Below are positions 12,175 to 22,899 of a stretch of DNA of 64,000 nucleotides, piece by piece (within the stretch, counting starts at the first letter, position 1; every line of letters begins with the position of its first letter). The DNA is from Penelope pileata. Taxonomy: Eukaryota > Chordata > Aves > Galliformes > Cracidae. The notes under the pieces were generated by a model that worked only from the letters and a program-made list of their open reading frames with translations, had not been told where the DNA came from and did no database searches. The position numbers and the translations under genes were made by a program. Where the stretch lies: positions 77,015 through 141,014 of the forward strand of contig WBMW01005663.1 of the NCBI GenBank assembly GCA_013396635.1, read 5' to 3'.

Positions 12175-13447
12175 ATACACTTTGTACTGTTTAAGGCAAG
12201 TATTTTTCTTCATGGGGTGGAATGAAGTTCTTGTTGATGTCTACTGCTCTGCTTAGCTTTTATTGAGCAAGGCTGGCTACTGTCCTCTGTTGTTGATGAA
12301 ACAGTAAGGAATTTATCTCTGTATTTCTGAAGGAAAAGTCTACAGTGCTAATAAGATTTTAAGTCACAGGCTAGCCATCTTTGCTATTTTTCAAGAAGTA
12401 AACTGGGAGTAACATTATTCTTACTAGCCCAGAGGTCTCTTCCTCACCTCAAAAGATTAAGTGCTTGGAAATCTCAAAATTAAATTAACTTAATTAATAA
12501 GATAGGGACTTCGGCAATGCAAATGTTAACCTTTTTCACAGTACATGTATATACATTATATGGTTCTTAAAATTCTCTTCAGATATCAGCAGTATCTCTG
12601 GAGAGTTTATTACACTTGATTATTCCACTTAAGTATTCATAAATATTTATGCACCAATTGATGTTCTTGATGTAATCTTTCAGTGGCTGGTACAAATATG
12701 TCACTAAAAAGAACAGTGAGAGAATCTGCAATTAGCAATTAGTGATTCAAACATATCAAGCAAAAAATTTGAAAATCTCACTTGTGTACAATAAGCTTCT
12801 GCATTAAATATATAGATTAGTTTAGCTACCAAGTGCAAGCCACCACCAGAGAGCTGTCTAACTTACAAAGCTAGCATAATGTATAAAAACATAAACGTTC
12901 ACCCAAATTAGCTTCCAAAAGCTTGGTTTACCCAAATAACATACAAATTTTCTATGACTGTTCAATTCATCCTTTCTTCAGATACACTAGAAGTTCTCTT
13001 GACCAGTGTGACACTAATAGCCTTGTATAATATCCTTTCCAAGTATTTCTGTGTTCTTGGAGTCTATTACCTCACATGAACACCTGTCAGTACAGTCTGT
13101 TTCCTTGATTTAGAATTTCATGTGAGCTTCTTAATTTTGTCATGGAGATGATTACCAGACAGCATTCTGCTTTCACTGGAAGAAGCATCACATGCAATAC
13201 ATGCAACATGTAGGTCTAAGTATTAAACCATTGTTTCCTTTCATGTGTCATTTAGGATCAAACACAACAGTGATTTATGAAGCACTAATCAGACATGTCG
13301 TATGTTATCATATTTTGTCTGGAAGCAAAAGGATGTGTAATAGTATTTTTTTAATTGATCACCTAAAATGTGTGATTGGATTTTTTACTCAAAATCTTCG
13401 CATTATCTAACATTCCTTTCACTTCAATGGAAGTTTCAGGTTATTGT
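12175..13447. other. Unique non-coding DNA
   Basis: AT-rich sequence with no repeat or gene that I can identify. The only open frames (such as 72 codons at 13192-13410 on the plus strand) have no recognisable motif. Confidence 0.6.
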
Positions 13448-13470
13448 AAAAAAAAAAAAAAAAAAAAAAA
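13448..13470. repeat. Poly-A run of 23 bases
   Basis: An uninterrupted A-run sits immediately upstream (plus-strand sense) of the disturbed 13.5-14.7 kb patch. I could not identify a retroposed gene ending in it. Confidence 0.9.
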
Positions 13471-13633
13471 GTAGTATAAAAAAGTCAGCTCATGCCTACA
13501 GGGTCAAAAATTCTGAAGATTTCCATGTGGAATTTCTGCGCGTGGGACTTCCTCCCATCTTCCACATAACTAAAGTATGGACCGCTGTCTGTTGTCACAT
13601 TCTGAGACATCATGTGCTTCATAGTTGATCTTT

Positions 13634-13690
13634 TTACTCCTGACAACTGGCCATAACCTCTCTTAATTTGGAAGCCCAGTCATCAACAAT
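13634..13690 (-). other. Candidate terminal exon-like segment (weak)
   Basis: On the minus strand a pyrimidine-rich stretch ending TTTTTTCTTCGTAG forms a good-looking splice acceptor at about 13691-13704. It is followed by an open frame starting with Ile-Val-Asp-Asp-Trp and running 18 codons (ending Ala-Ser-Cys-Gln-Glu) to a TAA. I do not recognise the peptide. With no matching donor or homologue this may be chance. It is listed because neighbouring segments on the same strand are also splice-like or open. Confidence 0.15.
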
Positions 13691-13762
13691 CTACGAAGAA
13701 AAAATCTATGGCTTAGTGGGTGACTAAGTTCATCAGCTTGCATACATTCTGACTTTATACAT

Positions 13763-13966
13763 TTAATATTCCAATTGTGACTTGTCCCTGNTCAGCTGCT
13801 GCCCATGAGGAGGCCTAATGTCTATGGCAGCTCTCACTGCCTGCGTAGTTTTCTCACCCACAGCAGTAAAAAAATTTAGCATTTCCAGGGCTGTCATCAA
13901 CAGCACATTGCTCATTCTATGGCTTTCAGAGTCAAGAAATTTTAAGAAACAGTCAGTAATGTGAAC
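13763..13966 (-). other. Open segment of about 67 codons spanning a gap (weak)
   Basis: On the minus strand the sequence from 13966 downward is open through the N at 13791 and stops at a TAA at 13763-13765. The peptide looks amphipathic, with the stretch MTALEMLNFFTAVGEK followed by TTQAVRAAIDIRPPHG, and is not obviously low-complexity. A strong donor-like GTGAGAAA lies inside it. I recognise no family. It could be an exon, a pseudogene piece or a chance frame, and the N makes the frame after it uncertain. Confidence 0.2.
13791..13791. other. Single-N assembly gap
   Basis: One undetermined base. Together with the Ns at 14273 and 14473 it splits this patch into short contigs of 481 and 199 bases. 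Confidence 0.9.
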
Positions 13967-14022
13967 ATATTTTGGGCAATTTTTAAAAATTATTGTTATT
14001 ATTATTATTATTTATTTTTACA

Positions 14023-14272
14023 ATTGTCCCTGAGGAAGGAAATGTTGCAACTAAAAGTGTTTTCTGGAGACTATAAGAAAAGCCTGGCTTCATGCTATTG
14101 TGCCATTAATGGATCAGCAGATAGTCTTAATAGATCTAAGTCTTTTCTTCAGATGATTGCACTCTTATCAAGGCTGGTAGCCTCCAAAACCCCTTTCAGT
14201 GATTGTTTTACTCTGTACTATATAAACATTTTCTCTTACCTGTTATGGCTTTTGCTTAAAAAATAAAAATAA
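14023..14272. repeat. 250-bp duplicated block, copy 1
   Basis: This block, starting ATTGTCCCTGAGGAAGGAAA, is repeated at 14474-14723 with a constant offset of 451 and no difference that I can see. Copy 1 ends exactly at the N at 14273, and copy 2 starts exactly after the N at 14473. That is what two overlapping but unmerged contigs look like. The same 79-codon plus-strand frame is open in both copies, with no recognised motif. Confidence 0.95.
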
Positions 14273-14273
14273 N
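14273..14273. other. Single-N assembly gap
   Basis: It ends copy 1 of the 250-bp duplicated block and starts a 199-bp island. Confidence 0.9.
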
Positions 14274-14472
14274 ATGAAAGGGACCTGTCTTGCTGTTGTA
14301 CTGCCACAAATGTTGCTGATTTTCACTTTACCATTCCTTCATATTACTGTTTTTGACTAATGCTTCAGATTTAGAAATACAAACTTACAGATCCAGTACA
14401 GTGGCAGCATCACACATGGGAAAAAGAAGTAGCTGCATAGAGCAAGGTGACTGTCAGACACTGAAAAACAGA
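14274..14472. other. 199-bp contig island between two Ns
   Basis: Unique sequence isolated between single-N gaps and between the two copies of the 250-bp block. If the two copies are one locus, this island does not belong at this position, or belongs to one allele. It carries an exon-like stretch on the minus strand at 14389-14460. Confidence 0.75.
14389..14460 (-). other. Exon-like 72-bp stretch with splice consensus at both ends
   Basis: On the minus strand a TCTGTTTTTCAG acceptor (14461-14472) is followed by 72 bases and then GTAAGT (14383-14388), a consensus donor. Seventy-two is a multiple of three. One of the three frames is open throughout and reads a hydrophobic peptide containing LALCSYFFFPCVMLPLYW, in phase 1 at both ends. 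I do not recognise the protein. The paired signals make a real exon possible, but the stretch is short and chance cannot be excluded. Confidence 0.25.
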
Positions 14473-14473
14473 N
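14473..14473. other. Single-N assembly gap
   Basis: It precedes copy 2 of the 250-bp duplicated block. Confidence 0.9.
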
Positions 14474-14723
14474 ATTGTCCCTGAGGAAGGAAATGTTGCA
14501 ACTAAAAGTGTTTTCTGGAGACTATAAGAAAAGCCTGGCTTCATGCTATTGTGCCATTAATGGATCAGCAGATAGTCTTAATAGATCTAAGTCTTTTCTT
14601 CAGATGATTGCACTCTTATCAAGGCTGGTAGCCTCCAAAACCCCTTTCAGTGATTGTTTTACTCTGTACTATATAAACATTTTCTCTTACCTGTTATGGC
14701 TTTTGCTTAAAAAATAAAAATAA
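14474..14723. repeat. 250-bp duplicated block, copy 2
   Basis: Identical to 14023-14272 as far as I can read. Downstream it continues seamlessly into unique sequence (AATAAAAAAAATAAAAAACC), so this copy is the natural continuation. Copy 1 is the natural continuation of the left flank (the TTA microsatellite at about 13990-14020). Confidence 0.95.
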
Positions 14724-15727
14724 TAAAAAAAATAAAAAACCTCTTTGTAAAGCAGTATGTTTAGAAAGTAGAAACTGATAATTTAGGACACTGAAAAAAT
14801 ATTCATCGTGAAATAGAAATGCTTTTTGAAAAAAAAATATGACTAGGCTAAATGCTAAAATACCTGGTACTTCCACACTCAAAAACTATCCCTTCATTGC
14901 ACAGGTGACAAGCAGAAGGGAAAAATACTTTACTTGAACTTGTGTTTCTTCCAGTAATAGAACAGCAGTGAAACCATGCTTAATTTCTCTCATTCAAATA
15001 AGCAGTTTTTCCAACTTTTTTATATTTACTTAGACCATGGGAAATAAATTGAGTTTGAGAATCTCATCTCAAGAATTGTTCAGGAGAAAGGTTATTGCTT
15101 CCGTTAACATGTTTTTGAATTGGATATGTTAATACACTTTCATTATAGCTAGACCATTTCTAGCTCTCTCTCACTGAGAGCTATAGGCAATGAGGCGATC
15201 ATAACAAGTATCATTTGAGGTGACAAACTCTTGAGTCAGGGAAGATTATTTGTATATTTTGAGTTTCTATTTTATATGAACTAAAATTTAGTTCCACAAA
15301 ACAAGAGTGAGCTTTTTACATATTGCTACTCTCTTTCATTTGCATAATGTAAGATATAATCAATGCAGTATTTTATTGTAGATTTGAAGTGTATCTAATC
15401 TATGGAACTAGACAGTGAAGATAGAGCATATATACGTCTTTCAAATGTGCGTGAAAGACATCAATAATTGACAGAACCTCAGAAGATTCATGTGCCAATT
15501 GAAAGTCACTTTGGGACATAAATTCATAACATCCTTTTCCAAGATACACATTCATATCCCAGTTTTGGAATTACTAAAAACTTCAGAGAGGGAGAAATAA
15601 TGCAGATAAAATATTATCAGAAAAGTAAGCACATTCACATTAACCAACTACTGAATATTCTTCTGTCAAAAGGGCAAGGCTAAAACGACACTAACTACAA
15701 TAAGCCAGTGAGACTCCAAGTGATCCA
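14724..15727. other. Unique non-coding DNA
   Basis: AT-rich sequence without recognisable gene or repeat. Confidence 0.6.
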
Positions 15728-16062
15728 TGTTTATAAGTATCTTAGTTGCGGGAGGCAAATGGAGGAGGGGAACCTCTTTTCGGTGGTCAGTGGGGACAGG
15801 ACAAGGGGCAATGGCCTTAAGCTGGAGCACAGGAAGTTCCGCACCAACATGCGGAAGAACTTCTTCACGGTGCGGGTGACGGAGCACTGGAACAGGCTGC
15901 CCAGGGAGGTTGTGGAGTCTCCTTCCCTGGAGATATTCAAGACCCACCTGGACGCCTACCTGTGCAACCTGCTGTAGGGAACCTGTTCTGGCAGGGGGGT
16001 TGGACTCGATGATCTCTCAAGGTCCCTTCCAACCCCTGTAATTCTGTGATTCTGTGATTATG
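15728..16062 (+). mobile_element. CR1 LINE 3' fragment with intact ORF2 C-terminus
   Basis: A sense CR1 end. It contains AACCTCTTTTCGGTGGTCAG and GACAGGACAAGGGGCAATGG, the ORF2 stop, then GGGGGGTTGGACTCGATGAT and the tail ATTCTGTGATTCTGTGATTA. It is the least diverged CR1 of the window: the last 71 codons of the reverse-transcriptase ORF are uninterrupted and many CpGs survive, which suggests a relatively young subfamily. The 5' boundary is approximate. Confidence 0.93.
15762..15977 (+). pseudogene. CR1 ORF2 C-terminal fragment
   Basis: The frame codes for the conserved tail of the CR1 reverse transcriptase. It contains GDRTRGNGLKLEHRKFR, then NFFTVRVTEHWNRLPREVVE and SPSLEIFKTHLDAYL before a TAG at 15975-15977. 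The endonuclease and RT catalytic domains are missing through the usual 5' truncation, so no active enzyme can be made. The host ATG upstream at 15708 is not part of CR1. Confidence 0.9.
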
Positions 16063-16063
16063 T

Positions 16064-18566
16064 GAATTACATAAGAGATAAATGTTTTGGTTTAGAAAAG
16101 CAAGTACCTAAATGAAAGGAAAAAGAACAAGGATCCAGTTAAGTAAAATGTACCATCTGTAGGTGAAGACATGAAAATCTGAATCATCAAGAGAAAGGTA
16201 GATAAGTTGCTCAATTTACGCAGTAAAGAGATAGTTGATAAAAAACACTTTCTCATCAAAAGGCCAGGTTGTGAATCAGCAGTAAAAAAATCAAAATAAC
16301 AGTGCAGAAGAGAGCAACATCAGCCAGATTCTCAATATCCTGAAAGAGAAAACGGTACCTTTGAAGAAATACTTACGTTCAGCAGAAGTAGTACTGTTGT
16401 TAATATGGAAATATAAAGAATGACTGACCTCACAGAAAAATTAGTTTGTTTAGAAGAAATATGAAAGTCAGTACATGAAAAAAGAAAAACAAAACATGAG
16501 AAATGTATGCCATAAACTATCAGGAATATAAACACCTTACACGTTCTCTAGTAGAAAAAAAGGTAATTTATTGTTGCTCAGTCAAAAAACTTCTTTGAAT
16601 TGTTAAAGATGGAGTTGAAAGAAGCCAAATAAAATACCAGACACACAGGAAATTTTATGTAAAGAAGTTTGCAGTTAAAAGACGATATTCAAGTATGAAG
16701 TGTGAATGAGTCATGGCCTCCTTCACTCTAAAATTTAAATAAAGATTTAATAAACAGCCTGAACACTCTGAAAGTTCAAGCACTTGGAACGTTGCTAACG
16801 TCACTGAATTATCACAGAGATAGATACCATCTTTCCATTCCACAACAAATATTCAATCTTGTCTATACGGAAACCACTCAAGCTCAAACAAAAACAAAAA
16901 CAAAACCCCACAACAAACAGATCTGAGGAAAGAATATAGCCATATGAGCTATATGTAGAGGTGTGCTCTTCTGTCTCCTTTTAGTAGGTTAGCATCCAGA
17001 AATACACTGGCTAATGTTGCAAAAGCAGTCAATGTAGCACTACTGTTTCTTTCCTATTACAATGATCAGAAAGAATTGAACTCACTCAATTTCCAGTGTA
17101 GAAAAGGAAGCAAACTGTAGCTGTCAGCACAATGCAAAGGAATTAAAAAAATAGGATTGACACACTGATTTTCTGTGTCTGTTTCCCTACAAAAATAATC
17201 CAAGGTTTTGTTCAGGAGATAATCACACTGCTGTTTTGCAACGCTGCTTTAGTGAGCTTTTATAAGAAACTCTACCTATCTGCTCCACTATTAATTCCCC
17301 TAAAACAAACTTTCTCTTTATCATCTATTATGAACCAGTCACATGAAAACAAGCAAGCACTGAGATTGTACCTAAAACACTTCTTAGATTAACATGGAGA
17401 ATATTTCTTTTTTGCCTACAAGATAATTACATTGCTGATGTTGCCCACTTGGAAGATGCACTTAAGTGTATCAGCAGCACTTGATGACATCTGCTAAGTG
17501 ATTTTTGATTAAGTCTTTTATAATTACTCATTTTCACAAAGCATGTTATTTAATTGAAGGGTACCTCAGTTATCAAAGAGAGGATGCTAGTGGAAACTTT
17601 TCACTATTTTTGATTCCTTACATTGATTTGACATTTTGTTTATGTTTATGAGAAGGGTATAGATGCTCTGTCTGAATTCCACTTGCACCATGATTCCCTG
17701 CATGTTAATACTATGTCTCCTATCCAACTATGCAGAGGTGATGGATGTAATTGTTAATTACGCAGCTTCGAAGCTATTTGGCACATCAAATATATTAGAC
17801 AATAGAAGAAATGGCAAACAAAGCCACTCAGATTGCAGTGAGTCTTAAACAGACTTTGTTAATAGGTGTTGCTTAATTCCTAAGCAGGGATGCACTTTTA
17901 TGAGACTACTGAGAAATCTAACATAACTGGATAACACCTTACTAATTCCTGTAAATTTCCAGGAACCTAGCATTTGAAAAGACCAAGGACATTTCCAACT
18001 TTTGTGCGAAATGTTTGAGAAAACTGAATAATCCAATGAGTACTACCAGAAAGATCTTGCCAATCTATCAATTGGTTAGCTAATTCCACCAGATGTTATT
18101 GATAACTTAATGAAGTCACTGGAGGGATAACATATCAATTTTTTTTAAGTCATCTCAAGTGTGAGATGATTCTCATGCTCCTTGCAGATATTGTGTAACC
18201 AGATGTCTTTAGAAAGACATCAGCTGAAAAGAGGAGTTGTGAACATCTTATGAAAGGAAGTTATATTCAAAGCAACAGGAATTCATTTAGAAACACATTT
18301 ACTGTTGCTCAAAGCACATATGGAAGGGCATTTGAGAATTACCATAATATCCTTTTCTCCAGTCAACAGCAATATTAGGTGAAGCACTGAAAAACAAATA
18401 AGATGTTTCTGGGTAAAAAAATAGTATTGATTGTGAATTCTACAGAAACCATCCTCACTTCTTTCACGTAACCTGAACGATAACAAAACACTTGGAGGAC
18501 TTATGGAATGTGCCTCCTGACCATCAGAACAGGAAGATGCTGTAGACCAAATACTAAACATAGACC
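16064..18566. other. Unique non-coding DNA
   Basis: No gene or interspersed repeat is recognised. There is some A/C-rich simple sequence near 16885-16920. Short open frames (the longest is 106 codons on the minus strand at 18283-18603, running up to the LTR) show no motif. Confidence 0.6.
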
Positions 18567-19093
18567 TGTCGTGGTTCTGACTCAGCAGACAGCTAAGTCC
18601 CACACAGTTATTTGCCCCCCCACCCCCTCCCCAAATGAGATGGGGGAGAGAATTAAGAAAAAAAAAATGGTACAGTAGAACTCATGGGTTGAGATAAAAG
18701 CTATTTACTAAGACAGCAGAGAGAATAAAAGAAATACCAGTACATATATATATATATATAAGAAACAATATGTGATACATAAAACAAGGGACCAATGACC
18801 AATACCCAACCAGCCAATAGCCCCTTCCTCCAAGCCAGAGACTCCCCTTCCTTAAAAATCACATGATGTTATATGGCATGAAATAGCTCTTTGGTCAGTT
18901 TGGGTCAGCTGCCCTGATCCTGTCCCCTCCCAGTTCCTGGCTCCTTGGGACCTAACTGCTTCACTGAGGAACATATGTCCTTGACTGCATTCAACACTGC
19001 CAGGTGTTATCAGCTTTCTTTTTCTTCTGAGACCAAAACATAGCTTCATACCAGACACTATGAGAGAAGTAACTTCTGTTAGAAACTAAGACA
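18567..19093 (-). mobile_element. Solo LTR, bird ERVL-like, copy 1
   Basis: The plus strand starts TGTCGTGGTTCTGACTCAGC and ends AGAAACTAAGACA, giving TG...CA ends. The flanks are AGACC and AGACT, a 5-bp target duplication with one change. Internal landmarks shared with the copy at 50594-51155 include CTCATGGGTTGAGATA, ACATGATGTTATATGGCATG, GTTTGGGTCAGCTGCCCTG and the end GTTATCAGC...CCAAAACATAGC. Length is 527 bp. Known bird LTRs of this kind are read in the reverse sense, so I place it on the minus strand. No internal retroviral region is attached, so it is the product of LTR-LTR recombination. The ERVL label comes from motif memory and the 5-bp duplication. Confidence 0.82.
18744..18760. 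repeat. (TA)n microsatellite inside the LTR
   Basis: About eight TA units lie inside the solo LTR, in the A-rich part that is variable between copies. Confidence 0.9.
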
Positions 19094-20043
19094 AGACTTC
19101 AGCACACGTCGGGAGACAGTAATAAAAGATGCTGAGAAGAGGCAGAACAAACATAATTTCTAATGGAAAAAAGCTGCAAATTGAAAGATTCAGCAACAAT
19201 GAAATCATTTGCATCGCCACCAACTGATCAGGCTTCAGCAAATGAAGAGTATTAAAAAATGAGTAAAGAGATAAGTTACATAGCAAAGATCTATGTCACA
19301 TGTGACTTGTACATTAACAAAAAATTGATCTTGGAAAACTGAATTTCTGAAATCTTAGAGAAAAACTCATGTTACTGAGCATGTATGTCATGATACAAAT
19401 GCTAACAGTAAATCAATCATAAATACTGCTTTAGACAGAGTTAAGTAATGAATGTGTAAAGTACTTCAAAGCATAAAATATATCAGCGGAGAAGGTAAGA
19501 TAATACCTGCTGCTAAACATTGATTGAACCAAAATATTATTTTAAACAAAGTATGTTGGCAGATACCTTTGAAGAATTTCATCAATTAACCATCTCAGGT
19601 AGTAAAAAATCCGTTCTCATGATATTGATGTAGTTTTAGAAAACATTACACAATATTATCACTATGTAGCCTAGATTTTTATTGCATTACATCCTCCCTG
19701 ATCACTTTGCATACAGGCAAATCTAGACAGGAAAATCTGATAACAGAATTCGTCAGTATTGTTTACAAGGCTTTTGGGACACTGAGATAATTCATGTTCT
19801 TATTAGGATCCTATTAGGAATACAAACTCTTCATTTTCCTCTAAGTCCTGCCATCTTATTTAAGTCTTTCTTTAGAAAATATATTCTTGTGTAACACAAA
19901 TTCCTCACAATTATACGTTCCAAATTTCTCCATTATTGACCAGAATGTAGAAAAGTTTCAAGCCCAGCTCTTCTTTTACAGAGCTAGTGAATTCTGACTC
20001 TCCTTTTTAAACTTTTGTGTGAAATGCCAGAATTCTCATAAAA
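19094..20043. other. Unique non-coding DNA
   Basis: No gene or repeat is recognised between the solo LTR and the next CR1. Confidence 0.6.
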
Positions 20044-20142
20044 CTATAGAATCCTGGATTGTCTTGGAAGGGACCTTAAAGATCATCTAGTTCCAACCCA
20101 CCTGCCATGGGCAGGGTTGCCACCCATGAGATCAGACATGAT
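20044..20142 (-). mobile_element. CR1 LINE 3' end, antisense
   Basis: Reverse complement of a CR1 tail. It reads CTATAGAATCCTGGATTGTC, then TTGGAAGGGACCTTAAAGAT and CCATGGGCAGGGTTGCCACC. Only about 100 bp of the 3' end inserted or survived. Confidence 0.9.
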
Positions 20143-21011
20143 TAGGATGATAAGGGCAACTCTAAAAACATTTATTTTTCCCTAAAATACATGAAGATTT
20201 TGTGCATGACTTTAAATTTGCATGGATCTAGGAACACACTATTAATGAAACCCTGATGAACAACATCAAACAAATTGCAGCTGTTTGCTGCAGCTGCCTT
20301 TTACTGTAAGATATTGAAAATGATTTATAGGGTGCCAGGAATATATGTACTTTAGATACATCTAATAACAAACAGCTTAGAAATTTTTGTTTCAGTTGAG
20401 GAAAAGAGAAAGCAGGAAAAAAATCTAGTCCTGACTTATGTGAACACAAAACTGTTCTTTTGGCAAGTCGGCAGCTCACATTGCTAATTATAATGACTAC
20501 TCCATTAGGATTTCCTGAATTATAATATGCTATCCATTTTGAATGAATATTTGGCTTAAGACAGAAACTGACACATGCCATTTAGATGTATATATTATCT
20601 ACCTGTTTGAATATTTGTGCTTGATATTTCTCTAAAGATACTTATTAGGAATCGACAGAGCAGTGAAGGCTTCAGTCAAAGAGGAGTATTTAAAAGCAAG
20701 AATATCTTCTCATGAAGCTATGAATACAAATGACAGTGTTTCTTTTCTGAAAAATTTTCTCCAGAGTTCTGATTTCCAAGTAAAATTCAGTCCTTCCTAG
20801 AAGATACGCCTTTGAAAAGTTTGCATATTTTAGGAGGAAAAAATGTCGTTTGCACCATTATCCTCAGCAAAAGCATCAGATTACAGTTCATTCCTTGGTA
20901 CACACTGCTGATGTGTGGATGACTTGGCACCCACTTTAGGAACGTGCTGTTATTTAGCAACTTTCCAGTCAAAGAGGGTCAACTCCTTACAGAGATATAA
21001 TGTTTATATGA

Positions 21012-21122
21012 ACATAGAATCATAGAATCACTAGGCTGGAAAGGACCTCCAAGAGGACCTCCAAGATCATCTAGTCCAACCATCCTCCTACCACCAATAT
21101 TTTCCACTAAATTACTATCTTA
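21012..21122 (-). mobile_element. CR1 LINE 3' end, antisense, with internal 12-bp duplication
   Basis: It starts with CATAGAATCATAGAATCACT, the inverted CR1 tail, followed by GGCTGGAAAGGACCTCCAAG and ATCATCTAGTCCAACCATCC, a subfamily with TCCAACC-ATCC wording different from its neighbours. The 12-mer GGACCTCCAAGA occurs twice head to tail (21043-21066). Confidence 0.9.
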
Positions 21123-22899
21123 GTCTCCAGCAGATTTCCATTTTAGTGTGCAACTGCAGTCATGCAGGCCATCACTAGGTCTGCATGACTGGTTTGTACA
21201 TCCGATCTTGCACGGTGCAAAACACACTTAGTGCACGTCAAGGGCAAAGCTCTGAATTCAACACAAGCTCCATGTATACCAGATCCTTACCATTAGTTAT
21301 TTTAGAGTTCGGAAACAAGGTATCGTATTTCTTTAGTAAATACTGAGTACAAGAAGGCTGAATTAGACCATTAACTAGGTATATATAGGAGACTGGTTAG
21401 TTGGTTGAAAGCTTTGTTCACAGAAAAATATTCCTATTTTGAAATTATACCATCTGTAACCGTGAGAACTGGGAATATATCCTGGTTGCTGGTATCAAAT
21501 TAATGCTTTGCCCCCATTCTGATCTGAGTGGAATTCTACACCACAGTTTGGCCAAATAGCCAGACAGGTTTATGAAGGGATCAGAAGGATCTGGAGCGTA
21601 TGGCAGAGCAAGACCATTCCTCAGTCATATCCAATGTGAATTAGAGAAAACACAGCTATCTACAGACAGTGTGTAATCCCTTTGCTGGAACTCCAATGAG
21701 ACCTGTGTGACCCATTCATGCTGAAAAACATACCACGTGATTCAGTTTCAGAGATGCTTTAGAAGAGATTAAATTTTCAGAATTTTACTGAAACAATAAT
21801 ATCTGTATTACATATATGTTAAAACACGACAAAAAGTTCGTTCCTTTTTGAACTGAAATAAAGGTGATCTCCTTCGGAATACTGATAAAGCATTTGAGCT
21901 CTTTCAAACAATAAGTGCACTGGATGCAGACTGCAAAATCCAGCATTAGCCTTTTAAAATGTAATTTCCATATTAATATGAATCAAATCTTTAGAGATTC
22001 ACAATTAAGATGTTTGTCGGCATTTCACTGCAAACTCTTGTTAAGTACAATAATTATTTGTCAATGGTGTGGTGATTATAACAAATAATACTTATGAATA
22101 ATGGCCTTCCTGAATATTTACAGAATGAAGAAAACTGCAACTTTTATCTCACTGTTTATCTGTGTTTATTAAATGTTTTGCCATGGTGGTTTTACCTACT
22201 GTAAAATATTTTTAATACATACTTTTTTATATGTACATTAATGTATTCCAACTCCTTATGAATTTGATACTGTCTCCTGTCATCAATTTTTATGGTCTTT
22301 GGGCCTGAAGCTGTGAGAAATTTTATTCTGTAAAGAGTCAAATACTCTAGAATCAATCTAGGATGGAGAGCATGTCAAAACACTTTTCAGATAAAAGACA
22401 GAGCGCTTAGCAACTTAGGAATGTATCTGGCTTTACATTTCAACGCATGTTTGCCCCAAGGATCAAGTCCTCCAGACATTAAAATCAACATCTGTTTAAA
22501 TTTCATTATAGGTTCTGTCCGGATTGAAAGCATTATTTATTTAGTCTGGAAACCTTCTTATTGTAAAATGGATGTTGGCATAGGATGTGGACAAGGCTCA
22601 AGAACGCCCTCAGAATTTAGAATAGGAAACATTCCTAAGTTCTTTTAAAAATCCGTGGTTTCACAGTGTGGTGGGTTGACTTTGATTGGCTGCCAGACAC
22701 ACACTCAGCTGCCCTCTCAATGTCCTTCCTCTGTAGGACAGAATGAGGAAATAGGGTTCAAAATACCACGGGTCAACATAAAAACAGGGAAATCAGTTGC
22801 CAGTTACTGTCCTAGGGAAAATAGACTTGATCTGGGGACAATTGCTTTAATTTGTTGCTATATAGAAACAGATTAATCAACTACAAATTAATCAGTCAT
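21123..22899. other. Unique non-coding DNA
   Basis: AT-rich stretch without gene. The region near 22000-22110 is rich in AATAATT/ACAAATAAT wording, but I cannot assign a function. Confidence 0.6.

Noticed and set aside
13448..13470. Poly-A tail of a processed pseudogene
   Set aside because: No recognisable transcript sequence precedes it and no target duplication is evident.
14475..14717. 80-codon plus-strand frame present twice (also within 13961-14266)
   Set aside because: The two copies are the same 250-bp block duplicated at contig gaps. No motif recognised, so duplication gives no support for coding function.
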